64,000 bases of DNA. Source: Neorhizobium galegae bv. officinalis (GTDB lineage: Bacteria > Pseudomonadota > Alphaproteobacteria > Rhizobiales > Rhizobiaceae). The stretch covers positions 62,001-126,000 of the forward strand of contig CCRI01000001.1 in the NCBI GenBank assembly GCA_000985875.1, given 5' to 3'. Made by a program: the position numbers and the translations under genes. Position 1 is the first letter of the stretch. Every line of letters starts with the position of its first letter. The notes under the pieces were generated by a model. The model saw only the letters and a program-made list of their open reading frames with translations, was not told the DNA's origin and did no database searches. Of the stretch, positions 1 through 9,586 are shown in pieces.

Positions 1-1138
1 GCAGCGCATGGATGCGCTCGGAAAGCTGACGGGCCAGGCAGCGCATGATTTCAACAACCTCCTCATGGTGTTTCAGTCGGGCGTCGAGGGCATCAAGAGG
101 AAGCGGAACGACGAGCAGCGGGTGACGCAGCTCCTGTCGCACATGAGCGAGGGAGTGACGAGGGGGAAGGCGATCACGCAACGGCTGCTGTCGTTTTCGA
201 GGCGCTCCAATCAGGGCGCCGGACATGTCGAACTGGATCTCAAACTCACCGAATTGAGGCCGCTGCTGCGGCAGGCCATCGATGACACGATCGTCATGGA
301 CATCAACGTGCCGGACGATATCTGGGCGGTTCACGTCGACCCCGCAGGGCTGGAAAACGCGCTGATCAATTTCCTTACCAATGCGCGCGAGGCTATGGGC
401 GGCGGTGGTCAAGTGAGGATTTCGGCAAGAAATGTCCTCGATGGCGCTGCGGAAGATCCGACCCTTCAAGGACAATTTGTTGCCCTGACGATCGCAGATA
501 CCGGAACTGGCGTCGCATCAGAGCATCTGGGGCGGGTGTTCGAGCCGTTTTTCTCCACAAAGAAGAATGGCGGCCCGGGCCTTGGGCTGACCCAGGTCCA
601 CAGTTTCGCCAAGGGCAGCGGCGGTGCTGTGAAGGTCGCGAGCGTGGCCGGTCATGGCAGCGCCTTCACGCTGCTTCTTCCCCGGTCAAACGAACAGCGC
701 GTCGCGCGCGAGCCCGCGGGGCCGGCGGTAAATCTTCCGGCGCGGCTTCTGGTCGTGGACGACACCCCATCGTCTCTGGAGTCGGTGCGCCTGGCCCTGG
801 AAGGACTTGTCTCGACGATCTTCGTGGCGACCGGCGGCAGCGAGGCAATTGAGGTCTTGGAACGTCACCCCGAAATCGAGGCGGTGATCAGCGACATCAT
901 GATGCCGGGAATGTCCGGCATCGAGCTTGCCGAGGAGATACGCCGGAAGAACTCGCGCCTGCCGGTCGTTCTGATGACCGGCTACAGCGACAAGCTGGAG
1001 GCCGGCACCGAGGTCGGGTGTCCGGTTGTGGCGAAGCCGTTCAAGATCGAAGACCTGGCTGCCTCACTTGAGGCGGCGAAGATGTCGACTGAGACATCAA
1101 CAAACGTCGTACGCCTGGAGATCCCGGCGAAAAGCTGA
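1..1138 (+). CDS. Hybrid sensor histidine kinase with C-terminal receiver domain (5' truncated by window)
   Basis: The reading frame is already open at the first bases, so the N-terminal sensor part lies outside the window. Numbering from the first ATG in view, at base 8: the phospho-acceptor H-box AAHDFNNLL has His13. The ATPase domain shows the N-box around 117-130, the DTGTGV motif (164-169) and the FEPFFSTKK...GLGL box (178-194). From about 246 a receiver domain follows, with the acidic pair DD (251-252), phospho-acceptor Asp296 in SDIMMPG and conserved Lys343. Such hybrids autophosphorylate and pass phosphate internally or to a phosphotransfer protein. The signal cannot be told from this fragment. 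It converges with rmlA, 21 bases away. Confidence 0.9.
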   Translation, partial: QRMDALGKLTGQAAHDFNNLLMVFQSGVEGIKRKRNDEQRVTQLLSHMSEGVTRGKAITQRLLSFSRRSNQGAGHVELDLKLTELRPLLRQAIDDTIVMDINVPDDIWAVHVDPAGLENALINFLTNAREAMGGGGQVRISARNVLDGAAEDPTLQGQFVALTIADTGTGVASEHLGRVFEPFFSTKKNGGPGLGLTQVHSFAKGSGGAVKVASVAGHGSAFTLLLPRSNEQRVAREPAGPAVNLPARLLVVDDTPSSLESVRLALEGLVSTIFVATGGSEAIEVLERHPEIEAVISDIMMPGMSGIELAEEIRRKNSRLPVVLMTGYSDKLEAGTEVGCPVVAKPFKIEDLAASLEAAKMSTETSTNVVRLEIPAKS

Positions 1139-1159
1139 TCGGCGCAACGGCGCTCCAGC

Positions 1160-2068
1160 CTACCCGACCAAGCTCAGCGGCTTATGTACCTGCGGCGGAA
1201 CGGGAACTTCCAGAAGTCCGGTCAGGTATCGCCCGTAGGCGCTCTTCCCATATTGCTTGGCGAGGCATTCGAGCTGGTCGGCGTCGATAAAGTTCTGGCG
1301 ATAGGCAATCTCCTCGGGGCAGGAAATCTTGACGCCTTGCCGGCGTTCGAGCGTCGATACGAACTCGGATGCTTCAAGGAGGCTGTCGGGCGTGCCTGTG
1401 TCGAGCCAAGCATAACCGCGCCCCATCATCTCGACATGGAGCATTCCGCGATCGAGATAAGCCCGGTTGACGTCGGTGATCTCCAGTTCGCCTCTGGCGG
1501 ATGGCTTCAGGTTGGCCGCAATGTCGATGACGTCCTTGTCATAGAAATAGAGGCCGGTGACGGCCCAGCTGGAGCGGGGGTGCGCCGGCTTCTCCTCGAT
1601 CGAAGCTGCCTTCATCTGCTTGTCGAACTCGACCACGCCGTAACGCTGCGGGTCGTTGACGTGGTAAGCGAAGACCGTGGCGCCGCTGTCGCGTGCCATG
1701 GCGCTTTTGAAGAGGTCGGTGATGCCATGGCCGAAGAAGATGTTGTCGCCCAGGACAAGACAGGAGGAGTTGGAGCCGATGAAGTCGGCGCCGATAATAT
1801 AGGCCTGCGCCAGACCGTCAGGAGAGGGCTGTTCCGCATAGGATAACGAGAGGCCCCATTTGGACCCGTCGCCCAGCAGCTGCTGGAAATTCGGCATGTC
1901 CTTTGGCGTCGATATGATCAGAATGTCGCGGATCCCCGCGAGCATCAGCGTCGACAGCGGATAATAGATCATCGGCTTGTCATAGATCGGCATGAGCTGT
2001 TTCGACAGCACCTGCGTCATCGGATGTAGCCGCGTGCCGCTGCCGCCTGCGAGAATAATCCCCTTCAT
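1160..2068 (-). CDS. rmlA: Glucose-1-phosphate thymidylyltransferase
   Basis: First enzyme of dTDP-L-rhamnose synthesis: glucose-1-phosphate plus dTTP gives dTDP-glucose. The 302-residue product starts [16 protein letters not shown], the nucleotide-binding signature, followed by [18 protein letters not shown], and has [22 protein letters not shown] and [17 protein letters not shown] typical of RmlA. The ATG at 2068 is chosen because the family begins exactly there and GGAGGTGAG stands 4-12 bases upstream; a longer in-frame extension to 2278 runs inside rmlD and is not used. Last gene of the rmlCBDA operon, 4 bases after rmlD. Confidence 0.95.
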   Translation of the reverse strand: MKGIILAGGSGTRLHPMTQVLSKQLMPIYDKPMIYYPLSTLMLAGIRDILIISTPKDMPNFQQLLGDGSKWGLSLSYAEQPSPDGLAQAYIIGADFIGSNSSCLVLGDNIFFGHGITDLFKSAMARDSGATVFAYHVNDPQRYGVVEFDKQMKAASIEEKPAHPRSSWAVTGLYFYDKDVIDIAANLKPSARGELEITDVNRAYLDRGMLHVEMMGRGYAWLDTGTPDSLLEASEFVSTLERRQGVKISCPEEIAYRQNFIDADQLECLAKQYGKSAYGRYLTGLLEVPVPPQVHKPLSLVG

Positions 2069-2072
2069 CAAC

Positions 2073-3002
2073 TCACCTCCCGTATTTTCTGTTTTCAAGG
2101 TCAAGCGGCTGCAGGAGGCGCCTGACGACATCTCCCGCCGAGCCCCGCCAATCCGGCATGACGATGCCGTGGCGCCTGTACAATTTTGAGCAGTCCAGTT
2201 GTGAATTGGCCGGCCGTCGAGCCGGTGTCGGATAGGCGCTGGTGGGGATGCGGACGACCCTTGCCGAAGGTCCACCATTCGCGCCCGAAATCCTGAAGAT
2301 CTCGTCTGCGAAATCCGCCCAAGTCGCCGCGCCCGTTCCTGCCATATGAAAGACGCCGCGCAAGGCGGGATTGTTCGAAGCCAGCAGGTTCTGCCCGACC
2401 ACCATGACGGCTTCGGCGATATCGAGTGCCGAAGTCGGGTTGCCGATCTGATCGTCGACGACTTGCACCTCTTCCCTTGTCTCAGCGGCCTTCAGCATCG
2501 TACGCAGGAAGTTCCGGCTGAACGGGCTGTAGACCCAGGCGGTGCGAAGGATCGCATGATTGTCGGTTGCCGCGGCGACGTTCCGCTCGCCCACCAGTTT
2601 GTCTCGGCCATAGACGCCCAGCGGCGCGACCGGATCGGATTCGACATAGGGAGAGGCCTTGCTGCCGTCGAAGACATAGTCCGTGGACAGATGAACGATC
2701 GGGACACGCAGCGTTTTCGCTACCCGCGCCAGTTCCGCCGGGCCTGCGGCGTTGACGGCAAACGCCGTCGCCCTTTCAATTTCGGCCTGGTCGACACCCG
2801 TGAAGGCAGCCGCGGAGACGATCAGGTCGGGACGGGCGGCCTCGACCGTCGCCGCGATGGTCTCCGGCCTAGCCAGATCGAGATCGGGGCGGCCGAGCGG
2901 AATAATCTCGACCTCGCCTTGCCCGATCGCGGTTTCGATGAGGGATCGGACGACCTGTCCATTCAGCCCGGTTACCACGTATCGCCTGGGTTCGCGCATC
3001 AT
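2073..3002 (-). CDS. rmlD: dTDP-4-dehydrorhamnose reductase
   Basis: Catalyses the last step, reducing dTDP-4-dehydro-L-rhamnose to dTDP-L-rhamnose. This 309-residue short-chain-dehydrogenase-type protein has the nucleotide-binding start YVVTGLNGQ, the STDYVFDGS motif and the catalytic Tyr and Lys in YGRDKLVGE. The first ATG at 3002 overlaps the rmlB stop (ATGA), and a second ATG follows immediately. The usual GQLG of the dinucleotide loop reads GQVV here, a mild deviation. The product feeds rhamnose into O-antigen, capsule or exopolysaccharide. Confidence 0.94.
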   Translation of the reverse strand: MMREPRRYVVTGLNGQVVRSLIETAIGQGEVEIIPLGRPDLDLARPETIAATVEAARPDLIVSAAAFTGVDQAEIERATAFAVNAAGPAELARVAKTLRVPIVHLSTDYVFDGSKASPYVESDPVAPLGVYGRDKLVGERNVAAATDNHAILRTAWVYSPFSRNFLRTMLKAAETREEVQVVDDQIGNPTSALDIAEAVMVVGQNLLASNNPALRGVFHMAGTGAATWADFADEIFRISGANGGPSARVVRIPTSAYPTPARRPANSQLDCSKLYRRHGIVMPDWRGSAGDVVRRLLQPLDLENRKYGR

Positions 3003-4057
3003 CCGGCCCCGGCCTTGAGGAGCCCGAGGCGGCTGCCGTCATACCCTTTTCGGAGCGGCGCCCACCACCATTCATTGTCGAGATACCAGCGCACCGTCTT
3101 TTCGATCCCGGTCTCGAAGCTTTCCCTTGCCCTCCAGCCCAGTTCGGTTTCCAGCTTGGTCGCGTCGATCGCATAACGCACATCATGTCCGGGCCGGTCG
3201 GCCACGAACTGGATCAGGTTTTCGTGGGGGCGTCCGAGCGCCTGCAGATCGTCGAGGATCGCGCATATCCGCTTCACGACATCGATATTGCTGCGCTCGT
3301 TCCGGCCTCCGACATTGTAGGTTTCTCCAACCCTGCCTCGCTCGGCGATGAGATCCAGCGCCCGGGCGTGATCCTCCACATAAAGCCAGTCGCGGATGTT
3401 GGTCCCGTTTCCATAAACCGGGAGGGGCTTGCCCTCCAGTGCGTTCAGGATGATCAACGGGATGAGTTTTTCCGGGAAATGGTAAGGCCCGTAGTTGTTC
3501 GAGCAGTTGGAGACGATGACCGGCATTCCGTAGGTTCGTGCCCATGCCTTGGCGAGATGGTCCGATGCTGCCTTCGATGCCGAATAGGGCGAGCTTGGAT
3601 CGTAGGGCGTTGTTTCCGAGAACGCGCCCTCCGCTCCGAGGGAGCCGTAGACCTCGTCGGTCGAGACATGCAGGAAGCGGAAGTGGCCTTGGTCCTGGGG
3701 AAGAAGTGCCTGCCAATATGCGCGCGCGCATTCGAGCATGGTGAAAGAGCCGAGTATGTTGGTTTCAACGAATTGCCGTGCGCCGAGGATGGAACGGTCG
3801 ACATGGCTTTCGGCAGCCAGATGCATCACCCGGTCCGGTCTGAACGTCGACATCGCGGAGGCAATCGCCGCGGCATCGCATATATCGATCTTGAGAAACC
3901 GGTAGGAGGGCCTGTCCTCAACCGACCTGAGCGAGCTCAACGTGCCGGCATAGGTCAGTTTGTCGATATTCAGGACGTCGTATCCCTTTTCGAGCACGAG
4001 ATGGCGGACGACCGCCGATCCGATGAAACCTGCCCCACCCGTAACAAGCACGCGCAT
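2999..4057 (-). CDS. rmlB: dTDP-glucose 4,6-dehydratase
   Basis: Second step of the pathway: dTDP-glucose to dTDP-4-dehydro-6-deoxyglucose, NAD dependent. An extended short-chain dehydrogenase with [20 protein letters not shown] at the start, [12 protein letters not shown], the STDEVYGSL signature, the catalytic [11 protein letters not shown] and [16 protein letters not shown] chose ATG 4057 because RmlB proteins begin at MRVLVTGG; a GTG at 4087 that overlaps the rmlC stop would add ten residues and is possible for coupled translation. Length 352 residues, normal for the family. Confidence 0.95.
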   Translation of the reverse strand: MRVLVTGGAGFIGSAVVRHLVLEKGYDVLNIDKLTYAGTLSSLRSVEDRPSYRFLKIDICDAAAIASAMSTFRPDRVMHLAAESHVDRSILGARQFVETNILGSFTMLECARAYWQALLPQDQGHFRFLHVSTDEVYGSLGAEGAFSETTPYDPSSPYSASKAASDHLAKAWARTYGMPVIVSNCSNNYGPYHFPEKLIPLIILNALEGKPLPVYGNGTNIRDWLYVEDHARALDLIAERGRVGETYNVGGRNERSNIDVVKRICAILDDLQALGRPHENLIQFVADRPGHDVRYAIDATKLETELGWRARESFETGIEKTVRWYLDNEWWWAPLRKGYDGSRLGLLKAGAG

Positions 4058-4083
4058 GCTTTCGACTACCCCCAAAGTTCTCG

Positions 4084-4680
4084 TCACCGGCTCCGACTGA
4101 GTCTGCCGAATTCATCGTTGACGGCATAGATAAAGTTGGATTGAAGTTCGGAGAGCTTGGGCTGGTCCCGATCCTTCTCCGACAGGATTGCCTTGTCTGC
4201 CGCGACTGGCCATTCGATCCCAATCTCCGGATCATTCCAAAGCAGGCCGCGTTCGTGTTCGGCGCTGTAATAGTCAGTCACTTTGTAGGTGATCACCGTA
4301 TCCGCCGTCAGCGTGCAAAACCCATGTGCGAAACCTGGAGGCAGCCAAAGCTGGAGGGCATTTTCGGCCGATAGTTCAACCGCGACGAACTTCCCGTATG
4401 TCGGCGATCCGATACGGATATCAACCGCCACATCCAGAAACGCGCCACTCGAACACGACACGAGTTTACCTTGTGAGCAAGGTTGGATCTGAAAGTGCAG
4501 ACCACGAACCGTTCCCGCCTCTGCCGAGTAAGACCGGTTGTCCTGGACAAACGTGAAAGAACCTACTTCTGATTCAAAGAGGTTTTTTCGAAACGTTTCC
4601 ATGAAATAGCCTCGAGGATCGCCGAATTTCTTCGACGTTAAAAGAAGTACATCTTCAATGATCGTACTCTCGAAGCGCAC
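4084..4680 (-). CDS. rmlC: dTDP-4-dehydrorhamnose 3,5-epimerase
   Basis: Cupin-fold epimerase for the third step. Visible family motifs are [30 protein letters not shown] with the catalytic His, LDVAVDIR, and [11 protein letters not shown] place the start at GTG 4680, which has GAGG 5 bases upstream and gives 198 residues, close to the usual 180-190. A TTG at 4746 would add 22 residues without a visible ribosome site. First gene of the rml operon. In this strain the order is C-B-D-A. Confidence 0.9.
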   Translation of the reverse strand: MRFESTIIEDVLLLTSKKFGDPRGYFMETFRKNLFESEVGSFTFVQDNRSYSAEAGTVRGLHFQIQPCSQGKLVSCSSGAFLDVAVDIRIGSPTYGKFVAVELSAENALQLWLPPGFAHGFCTLTADTVITYKVTDYYSAEHERGLLWNDPEIGIEWPVAADKAILSEKDRDQPKLSELQSNFIYAVNDEFGRLSRSR

Positions 4681-5024
4681 AAATTCCTCATAATCCTGAA
4701 TTTCCGGCTGTTTGGTTATAAAGCCATACCGATATTCTGAGCGCAATTCGGATGCGGCTCATCAGATGGGCGATGGGGTCGTCAATTAGCGGTAGGCCGA
4801 GGGCTATGCCCGGTTCTCCCGGTTACCCGGACGATTGCAGTTCTCATCAGCACCACAAGGTTCGCGGCCGGTACGCGGCTTGGCCGGGTGTGACGGAACA
4901 GTGCGGGAAATAGGTACAGCCGCAAATCATGGCGCGGCGCAAAGGCGACGGTAAACACGTGGCCTGCGGATTTACGATTGGCCGGTTCCGGCACCAATGA
5001 CTGACAGAATGGGCCACAAACAAG
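4681..5024. other. Region upstream of the rml operon, no gene seen
   Basis: 344 bases between rmlC and the 3' end of tRNA-Gln. I see no credible coding frame with a ribosome site and no clear promoter hexamers; the rml promoter should lie in the part nearest 4700-4800 on the minus strand. Confidence 0.5.
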
Positions 5025-5098
5025 TGGCTGGGGCGCCTGGATTCGAACCAGGGATGACGGTACCAAAAACCGTTGCCTTACCGCTTGGCGACGCCCCA
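5025..5098 (-). tRNA. tRNA-Gln (anticodon UUG)
   Basis: On the minus strand the 74 bases fold as a complete tRNA with encoded CCA. The acceptor arm starts TGGGGCG, the anticodon stem ACGGT/ACCGT encloses the loop TTTTGGT with anticodon TTG (reads CAA and, by wobble, CAG), and the T-arm contains GGTTCGAATCC. The acceptor 3' side CGCCCCA precedes GCCA. No intron, and no partial copy nearby that would suggest an integrated element. Confidence 0.96.
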
Positions 5099-5268
5099 CC
5101 ATGATGGCGGCGATGGCGCCGCTCACGGAATGCGAGTTGCTCTAGCAAAGCTTCATTCGCCGGGCAATCACAGCGCGGTCGTTTTTTGTTGAATCTCGAA
5201 CTTTCGTCCGGCTTTGGAAATTTGCTCGATGGCATGCGCCGCCGATCGGCGTCCCCGAGTGCCGGCCT

Positions 5269-7620
5269 TCACTTTTCGCAAAGCCTGCGCTCGCCGCGAA
5301 AAGGTTGATAGGTGCAGTCGGAGGCCCGGAAAGACCGGTAGCTGCGGGAGCAGGCCGTGATGTTGCAGGAGGGCGCGGTCCCCGGCTTGCCTGCTGCCAG
5401 CCCCTTTTCCAGATCGAAATCAGGAGCGGGCTCGGCCATCGCCGCGCGGATGAAATCCCGCCAGATCCGAGCCGGAAGCGAACCGCCCGTCACGCCTTTC
5501 ATCGGCGTGTCGTCGTCATTGCCGACCCAGACGCCGACGACCAGTGGCTCGGTGAAGCCGACAAACCAGGCATCGCGATTGTTCTGGCTGGTGCCTGTCT
5601 TGCCGGCGGCGAACGTGCCGGGATCCGCGTCGCGGCCCGTGCCGCGTTCGACGACGAGCTGCAGCAGTCCAAGGAGGTCGGACTGGTATGGCGACAGATC
5701 GATCGAAGGCGCGGTCTTTTCGCCCACCCTGAAGGCCTGGGATTGGCCCGCCGCCTGAAAATCGATAATCCCCCAAGGCTCGACCGGTGCCTTCCCCAGA
5801 CGAACCGACGCATAGGCACTGGTGAGATCGAGCAGATTGACCTCCGAAGTGCCGAGCGCGAGGGATGGGGTCGGCGCGAGCGGCGTGTCGATGCCGAGTT
5901 CCTTGGCGGCCGCAGCGACGTTATCGAGCCCGACGTCCTGTGCCAGTGCGACTGTTGCGGCATTCAACGAACGGGCAAAAGCTTCCGCCAATGTCACCCA
6001 GCCGCGGTAACCGCCACCGGAGTTTTCAGGCGACCAGCCGTCAATCTCGATCGGGGCGTCGAGGACGCGGTCGAAAAGGGTCAGTCCTTTTTTCAGGGCG
6101 GCGTAATAGACGAACAGCTTGAACGTGGAGCCGGGCTGCCGCATTGCCGTGACCGCGCGGTTGAACTGGCTCGTCTTGTAATCATGGCCGCCGACCATGG
6201 CGACGACCGCGCCTTCGGGGGTCATTGCCACCAGCGCCGCCTGGCTTGCACCGAGCGTCTTTCCGTCTTCGTCCAGAGCCTGCGTAACAACCCTTTCGGC
6301 AATGCGCTGCAGACGGGGCACGAGCGTTGTGCGGACCGTCGTCGATCCCGGCGAGGTGCCGGCGATCTCGCTTGCCTGCGGCGATATCCAATCGGCAAAC
6401 CAGCTCCCCGAGCGGGGCGTCGGTGTTGTCGGGCGAAGTTTGCCGAACTCCGCCTTGGCGGCCGCGGCTTCGTCGGGCGTCAGCTTGCCGTTGGCCACCA
6501 TTGCGGCGAGCACCGTCGCCGTTCGCTGACGGGCACCTTCGAAATTGGCGATGGGGTTCAGTTGGCTCGGTGCCTTCAGGAGACCGGCGAGCATTGCAGA
6601 CTCCGAGACGTCGAGGTCTCCGATGTCCTTGTTGAAGTAGATCCGCGCGGCGGCCGGCATTCCGGTGGCACCCGAGCCGAGGTAAGCCGCGTTCAGATAC
6701 CGGGTGAGGATTTCCTGCTTGCCGAGCTTCCATTCGAGCCAGAATGCAATGACCACCTCCTGGATCTTCCGCTTCAGCGTTCGGTCGCTTTCCAGATACT
6801 GCACCTTGATCAATTGCTGCGTGATCGTGCTTCCGCCCTGGGCGACCGAGCCCGCCTGAAAATTCCGGATCAGCGCCCGCCCGATACCCTGGGGATCGAT
6901 ACCGTAGTGGCTCATGAACCGCCTGTCCTCGATCGACAGGACGGCCTCGATGAGGGACTGCGGAAACTGGCCGTAAGCGGCATACGGTCCCTGATAGGGA
7001 CCCTGCCGGACAAGCGGGGCGCCATCCGCCGTTTCCAGCACGATGACCGGCTTCAACGTGCCCGCGGCAATCTCCCGCCAGGGCACGTCCTTCAGCGCCC
7101 ATGTCAGAACGCCAGCCAGCATGAGGACGCAGGTGAAGGATGCGAGTGCGGCAACGTTTATCCAAGACCACCGCCCGGAGGGCCGGTTCTGTCTTGAAAA
7201 GTGCCGCCAAGGCCGCCAGGCTTTTATCTGGAATAGGGCTTTACCGCGGAAGGCTGAAAAGCGCTCCGCCGCCGCTGTGGATGTCGGATCTGGTTCTTGC
7301 TCTTTCGGTCTTGCGAATTTCTCCCGAAGAGTGGCTGCGGCGTTCCTTATCCGCAGCGAGCCTGATTGCCACGACGTTCCAAGATCATGGCGGAGCGCGG
7401 CCAGCAATTCACGGATGGCCCGTCCGCTTTGCCCGAAAGCCGGAGCAGGGTTGTCGCCCGCTGTCGGTTCGTCTGGCGGTTTGCCCGAATGCGTACGCTC
7501 GTCGCGACGACCGTCCGTTTCCGGCGCACCTTCTGGTACGGCTTCTCTGTCAGCCACGCGCGCAGGCTCGCTGGGGGCATGTTCATCCGGGTTCTTGGAT
7601 CTGTCCTCAGGGCTGGTCAT
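5269..7620 (-). CDS. Class A penicillin-binding protein (glycosyltransferase/transpeptidase, PBP1-type)
   Basis: Polymerises and crosslinks peptidoglycan in the periplasm. The 783-residue chain has a long polar, acidic, proline-rich cytoplasmic N-terminus (1-150), one membrane helix (about 153-177), a GT51 domain with catalytic Glu231 in EDRRF and GGSTITQQL (262-270), then a transpeptidase domain with Ser498-x-x-Lys501 (GSTFK), Ser551-Leu-Asn553 and Lys674-Thr-Gly-Thr-Ser. The C-terminus has three cysteines in a short tail. All active-site residues are intact. The cytoplasmic tail is longer than in Escherichia coli PBP1a. Start at ATG 7620 has only a weak ribosome site. Confidence 0.93.
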   Translation of the reverse strand: MTSPEDRSKNPDEHAPSEPARVADREAVPEGAPETDGRRDERTHSGKPPDEPTAGDNPAPAFGQSGRAIRELLAALRHDLGTSWQSGSLRIRNAAATLREKFARPKEQEPDPTSTAAAERFSAFRGKALFQIKAWRPWRHFSRQNRPSGRWSWINVAALASFTCVLMLAGVLTWALKDVPWREIAAGTLKPVIVLETADGAPLVRQGPYQGPYAAYGQFPQSLIEAVLSIEDRRFMSHYGIDPQGIGRALIRNFQAGSVAQGGSTITQQLIKVQYLESDRTLKRKIQEVVIAFWLEWKLGKQEILTRYLNAAYLGSGATGMPAAARIYFNKDIGDLDVSESAMLAGLLKAPSQLNPIANFEGARQRTATVLAAMVANGKLTPDEAAAAKAEFGKLRPTTPTPRSGSWFADWISPQASEIAGTSPGSTTVRTTLVPRLQRIAERVVTQALDEDGKTLGASQAALVAMTPEGAVVAMVGGHDYKTSQFNRAVTAMRQPGSTFKLFVYYAALKKGLTLFDRVLDAPIEIDGWSPENSGGGYRGWVTLAEAFARSLNAATVALAQDVGLDNVAAAAKELGIDTPLAPTPSLALGTSEVNLLDLTSAYASVRLGKAPVEPWGIIDFQAAGQSQAFRVGEKTAPSIDLSPYQSDLLGLLQLVVERGTGRDADPGTFAAGKTGTSQNNRDAWFVGFTEPLVVGVWVGNDDDTPMKGVTGGSLPARIWRDFIRAAMAEPAPDFDLEKGLAAGKPGTAPSCNITACSRSYRSFRASDCTYQPFRGERRLCEK

Positions 7621-7814
7621 TCACTGCGTGGCTGTTGGATTATGAAAAGGGAACTAGTGCATGTTAGCGCAAAAGGAAGATGCTGTGGTGCCAGTCGGTG
7701 ATCACAAGCGTCGATGCTCTACTTCTAATGATGTAAGTCAGGTCAAATAGATAGGCGGCGGAAGCCGTGGCACACTCCGGTCTGCAAGGTTTGGCCTGCA
7801 GGGGGAGGGAATGC

Positions 7815-8069
7815 ATGAAAAAACGGGTGAAAAGCGATCCGAACTGGCCGGAGCCGGTGGTCGTGGCGGTCGGGCGGCGGTCTCCTGAGATTATTCGAAC
7901 GCCCGCAGAGGCCTTGATCTATCTCACCAACAAGTGGCCGGCGGCGCGCAACGAACGCTACAGAGCGGCGACCGAGGTCTGCTCCGCCGCGCTGCGAAGA
8001 CAGATAGACGCGGCGGCTGCACGCGAGACATTTCTGTCCGCCGCGCTCGAAGCGGGAATGCTCCAATAA
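7815..8069 (+). CDS. DUF982 family small protein
   Basis: An 84-residue soluble protein with the DUF982 pattern: W-x-x-PV-V near the start, an A-x-x-x-L-x-x-x-WP motif in the middle, then A-x-x-x-C-x-x-AL and AR-x-x-FLSAALEAGM at the end. These proteins are frequent in Rhizobiales and have no known function. ATG 7815 follows GGGGGAGGGA by 4 bases; an overlapping ATG at 7811 is in another frame. It is a lone gene on the plus strand with about 190 bases of upstream sequence in which I see no clear promoter. Confidence 0.85.
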   Translation: MKKRVKSDPNWPEPVVVAVGRRSPEIIRTPAEALIYLTNKWPAARNERYRAATEVCSAALRRQIDAAAARETFLSAALEAGMLQ

Positions 8070-8238
8070 GTCTGCTCGATTCCTCGACGAAGACATGTGA
8101 AAGGTGAGCGCGCCCGTAGCGGGGGATATCCGTTCGGAATCGAGTTCAGCAGCGATGCTTTCCGCGAGACTTCGCGCCGGAGCAGCATGCCGAAGAGGTC
8201 GCGTGGCTCGTCGAGGTCCGCGAGGCGCTCCCCGTCAT

Positions 8239-8475
8239 TCACCCCTTGTCGTTCATCGATTCACGGAGCGCCTCGTTGATGCGATCCTGCCAGCCGGGGC
8301 CATCCTCCTGGAAATAGGCGAGCACGTCGCTGTCGAGCTTCAGGGACACAAGTTCCTTCACATTCGGCGGCGCTCGCCGTTCGACCGCGGGAGCCGGGGC
8401 CGATTTCTTGGCCGGCGCAAACAGAGCCTCTGCAGCATCGAGCGGATTGACGGGCCGGCGCGGGGGACGTGTCAT
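8239..8475 (-). CDS. BrnA-like antitoxin (orphan)
   Basis: A 78-residue protein. The proline- and alanine-rich N-terminal half is followed by VSLKLDSDVLAYFQEDGPGWQDRINEAL, which matches the BrnA-type ribbon-helix-helix pattern (beta strand LKLDxDVLxxF, then GxGWQxRIN). BrnA antitoxins bind DNA as dimers and neutralise BrnT ribonucleases. No BrnT-like gene is present upstream (8476-8725) or downstream. It may therefore be a free-standing repressor or the remains of a toxin-antitoxin pair. GGAG stands 6 bases before ATG 8475. Confidence 0.8.
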   Translation of the reverse strand: MTRPPRRPVNPLDAAEALFAPAKKSAPAPAVERRAPPNVKELVSLKLDSDVLAYFQEDGPGWQDRINEALRESMNDKG

Positions 8476-8725
8476 GATCATCTCCGTAGAAAGGGAAGGG
8501 GGCCGTCGCAGTTCCGGCCTGCAGACGCGGGTCCCGTCCCGCACTATCAGCAAGCATGGCGAAATAGCAATCGCCGAGCAGGAACGACCCGACGAGTGCT
8601 CGATCCCCGCCGAATAAGTCTGGAAGCCGACCAAGATCTATGCAGGTATCCTGGCGGCGGCTTCGTTGCCGCCGCTCGCGTTGCGGTCACATCTCGTCAT
8701 CGTTCAAAACCAGTACAGGCTTTTC

Positions 8726-9112
8726 ATGATCCAGGACTTCTCTTCCATCATCCAGCGTTTCGGTGTCGGCAGCCGCGGAAGTTCGGCTGTCGTGCATCAA
8801 GGCACCGGTTATTTCGCGGTGACGCCCCAGTCGCCCTATGACGGGGATTTGAGCGTCGCCGAACAGACCCGGCAGCTGCTCGCCAAGGCCGAAGCGCGTC
8901 TTGCCGAAATCGGCAGCGCCAAGCAGGGCCTGATCTTCTGCGCCATCATGCTTGCCGACATGGACGGTTATGCCGAAATGAACGAGGTCTGGGATGCCTG
9001 GGTTTCGGGCATGGCGCCGCCCGCCCGTGCCTGTTTCGAAGCGCGGCTCGCCAATCCCAACCTCAAGGTGGAGATGATCATGGTGTGCGCTGCGGCATCG
9101 AACGAGGCATAG
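8726..9112 (+). CDS. RidA family protein (YjgF/YER057c/UK114)
   Basis: A 128-residue protein of the Rid family, whose best-known members deaminate reactive 2-aminoacrylate and other imines. The pattern is seen in the QTGxGYFAVTP-like stretch (residues 26-34), DLSVAEQTRQLLAKAEARLAEIGS (40-63) and DMDGYAEMNEVWDAWVSGMAPPARACFEARLANPNLKVEMIMVCA (80 to end). The catalytic Arg of archetypal RidA (PxRxxV) is found as PPARACFEARL, so this is better placed with the RutC/Rid2-7-like subgroup. ATG 8726 is preferred over an upstream in-frame ATG because the Rid domain starts there. Confidence 0.83.
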   Translation: MIQDFSSIIQRFGVGSRGSSAVVHQGTGYFAVTPQSPYDGDLSVAEQTRQLLAKAEARLAEIGSAKQGLIFCAIMLADMDGYAEMNEVWDAWVSGMAPPARACFEARLANPNLKVEMIMVCAAASNEA

Positions 9113-9260
9113 TCTCAGTATCAATGCGCGCTATGCATGGGTGACGTGAGGTATTGTTGCTTTTCCAGGCAGTTCCGGACGCCTATATCACAGTCACCGA
9201 ACGACGCCGGAGCCAAGAACGGTTGCTGACGTCAGACAGTCTCAGGAAAGGGACCCGATC

Positions 9261-9407
9261 ATGAACGTAGCACGCTCTTTCAACAACTGGCGCAAGTATC
9301 GTCAGACCGTCACCGAACTTGGCCGTATGACCAGCCGCGAGCTGCAGGACCTCGGAATTGACCGCGCCGACATCCGCAACGTCGCCCGCGCAGCCATCGG
9401 TCGCTAA
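9261..9407 (+). CDS. DUF1127 small arginine-rich protein
   Basis: A 48-residue protein running from MNVARSFNNWRKYRQTVTEL to DIRNVARAAIGR. It shows the DUF1127 signature: aromatic/arginine start W-R-x-Y-R, then L-G-x-M-T-S-R-E-L-x-D-L-G-I-D-R-x-D-I. Members in Agrobacterium and Rhodobacter are stress-linked, and in Rhodobacter one acts as an RNA-binding small protein linked to cuckoo-type sRNAs. AGGAAAGGGA lies upstream of ATG 9261. A terminator hairpin follows 29 bases after the stop, and an anti-SD sRNA lies further downstream, the same order as the Rhodobacter ccaF1-ccsR locus. Confidence 0.9.
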   Translation: MNVARSFNNWRKYRQTVTELGRMTSRELQDLGIDRADIRNVARAAIGR

Positions 9408-9435
9408 CCGCACTATCTCCGCCGGAATTTACGTG

Positions 9436-9462
9436 ACGCCCGCTATTGCCGCGGGCGTTTTC
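9436..9462 (+). terminator. Rho-independent terminator after the DUF1127 gene
   Basis: Perfect 8-base-pair stem ACGCCCGC/GCGGGCGT with a 7-base loop, followed by TTTTC. It could give partial termination and so set the ratio between the small protein mRNA and the downstream sRNA, if both share a promoter. Confidence 0.75.
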
Positions 9463-9586
9463 GTGTCGAAGGCCTGCGGCGGCCCGGATCTCTTCGGGCT
9501 TCCTGTTCCGGTATGCATTTTACGTATAGCTGCACTGCAACATAGTGGGTATCAATCGAGCCGGATGGCTGTATAGTCATACTTAT

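Noticed and set aside
1184..1846. 220-codon plus-strand frame opposite rmlA
   Set aside because: Shadow of rmlA; no ribosome site and no recognisable domain.
7660..7749. 29-codon ORF upstream of the DUF982 gene
   Set aside because: Very short with a moderate ribosome site and no resemblance; not enough evidence.
7769..7790. Possible sigma-54 promoter (GTGGCAC...TGC) before the DUF982 gene
   Set aside because: The GG to GC spacing is 13 bases instead of 10.
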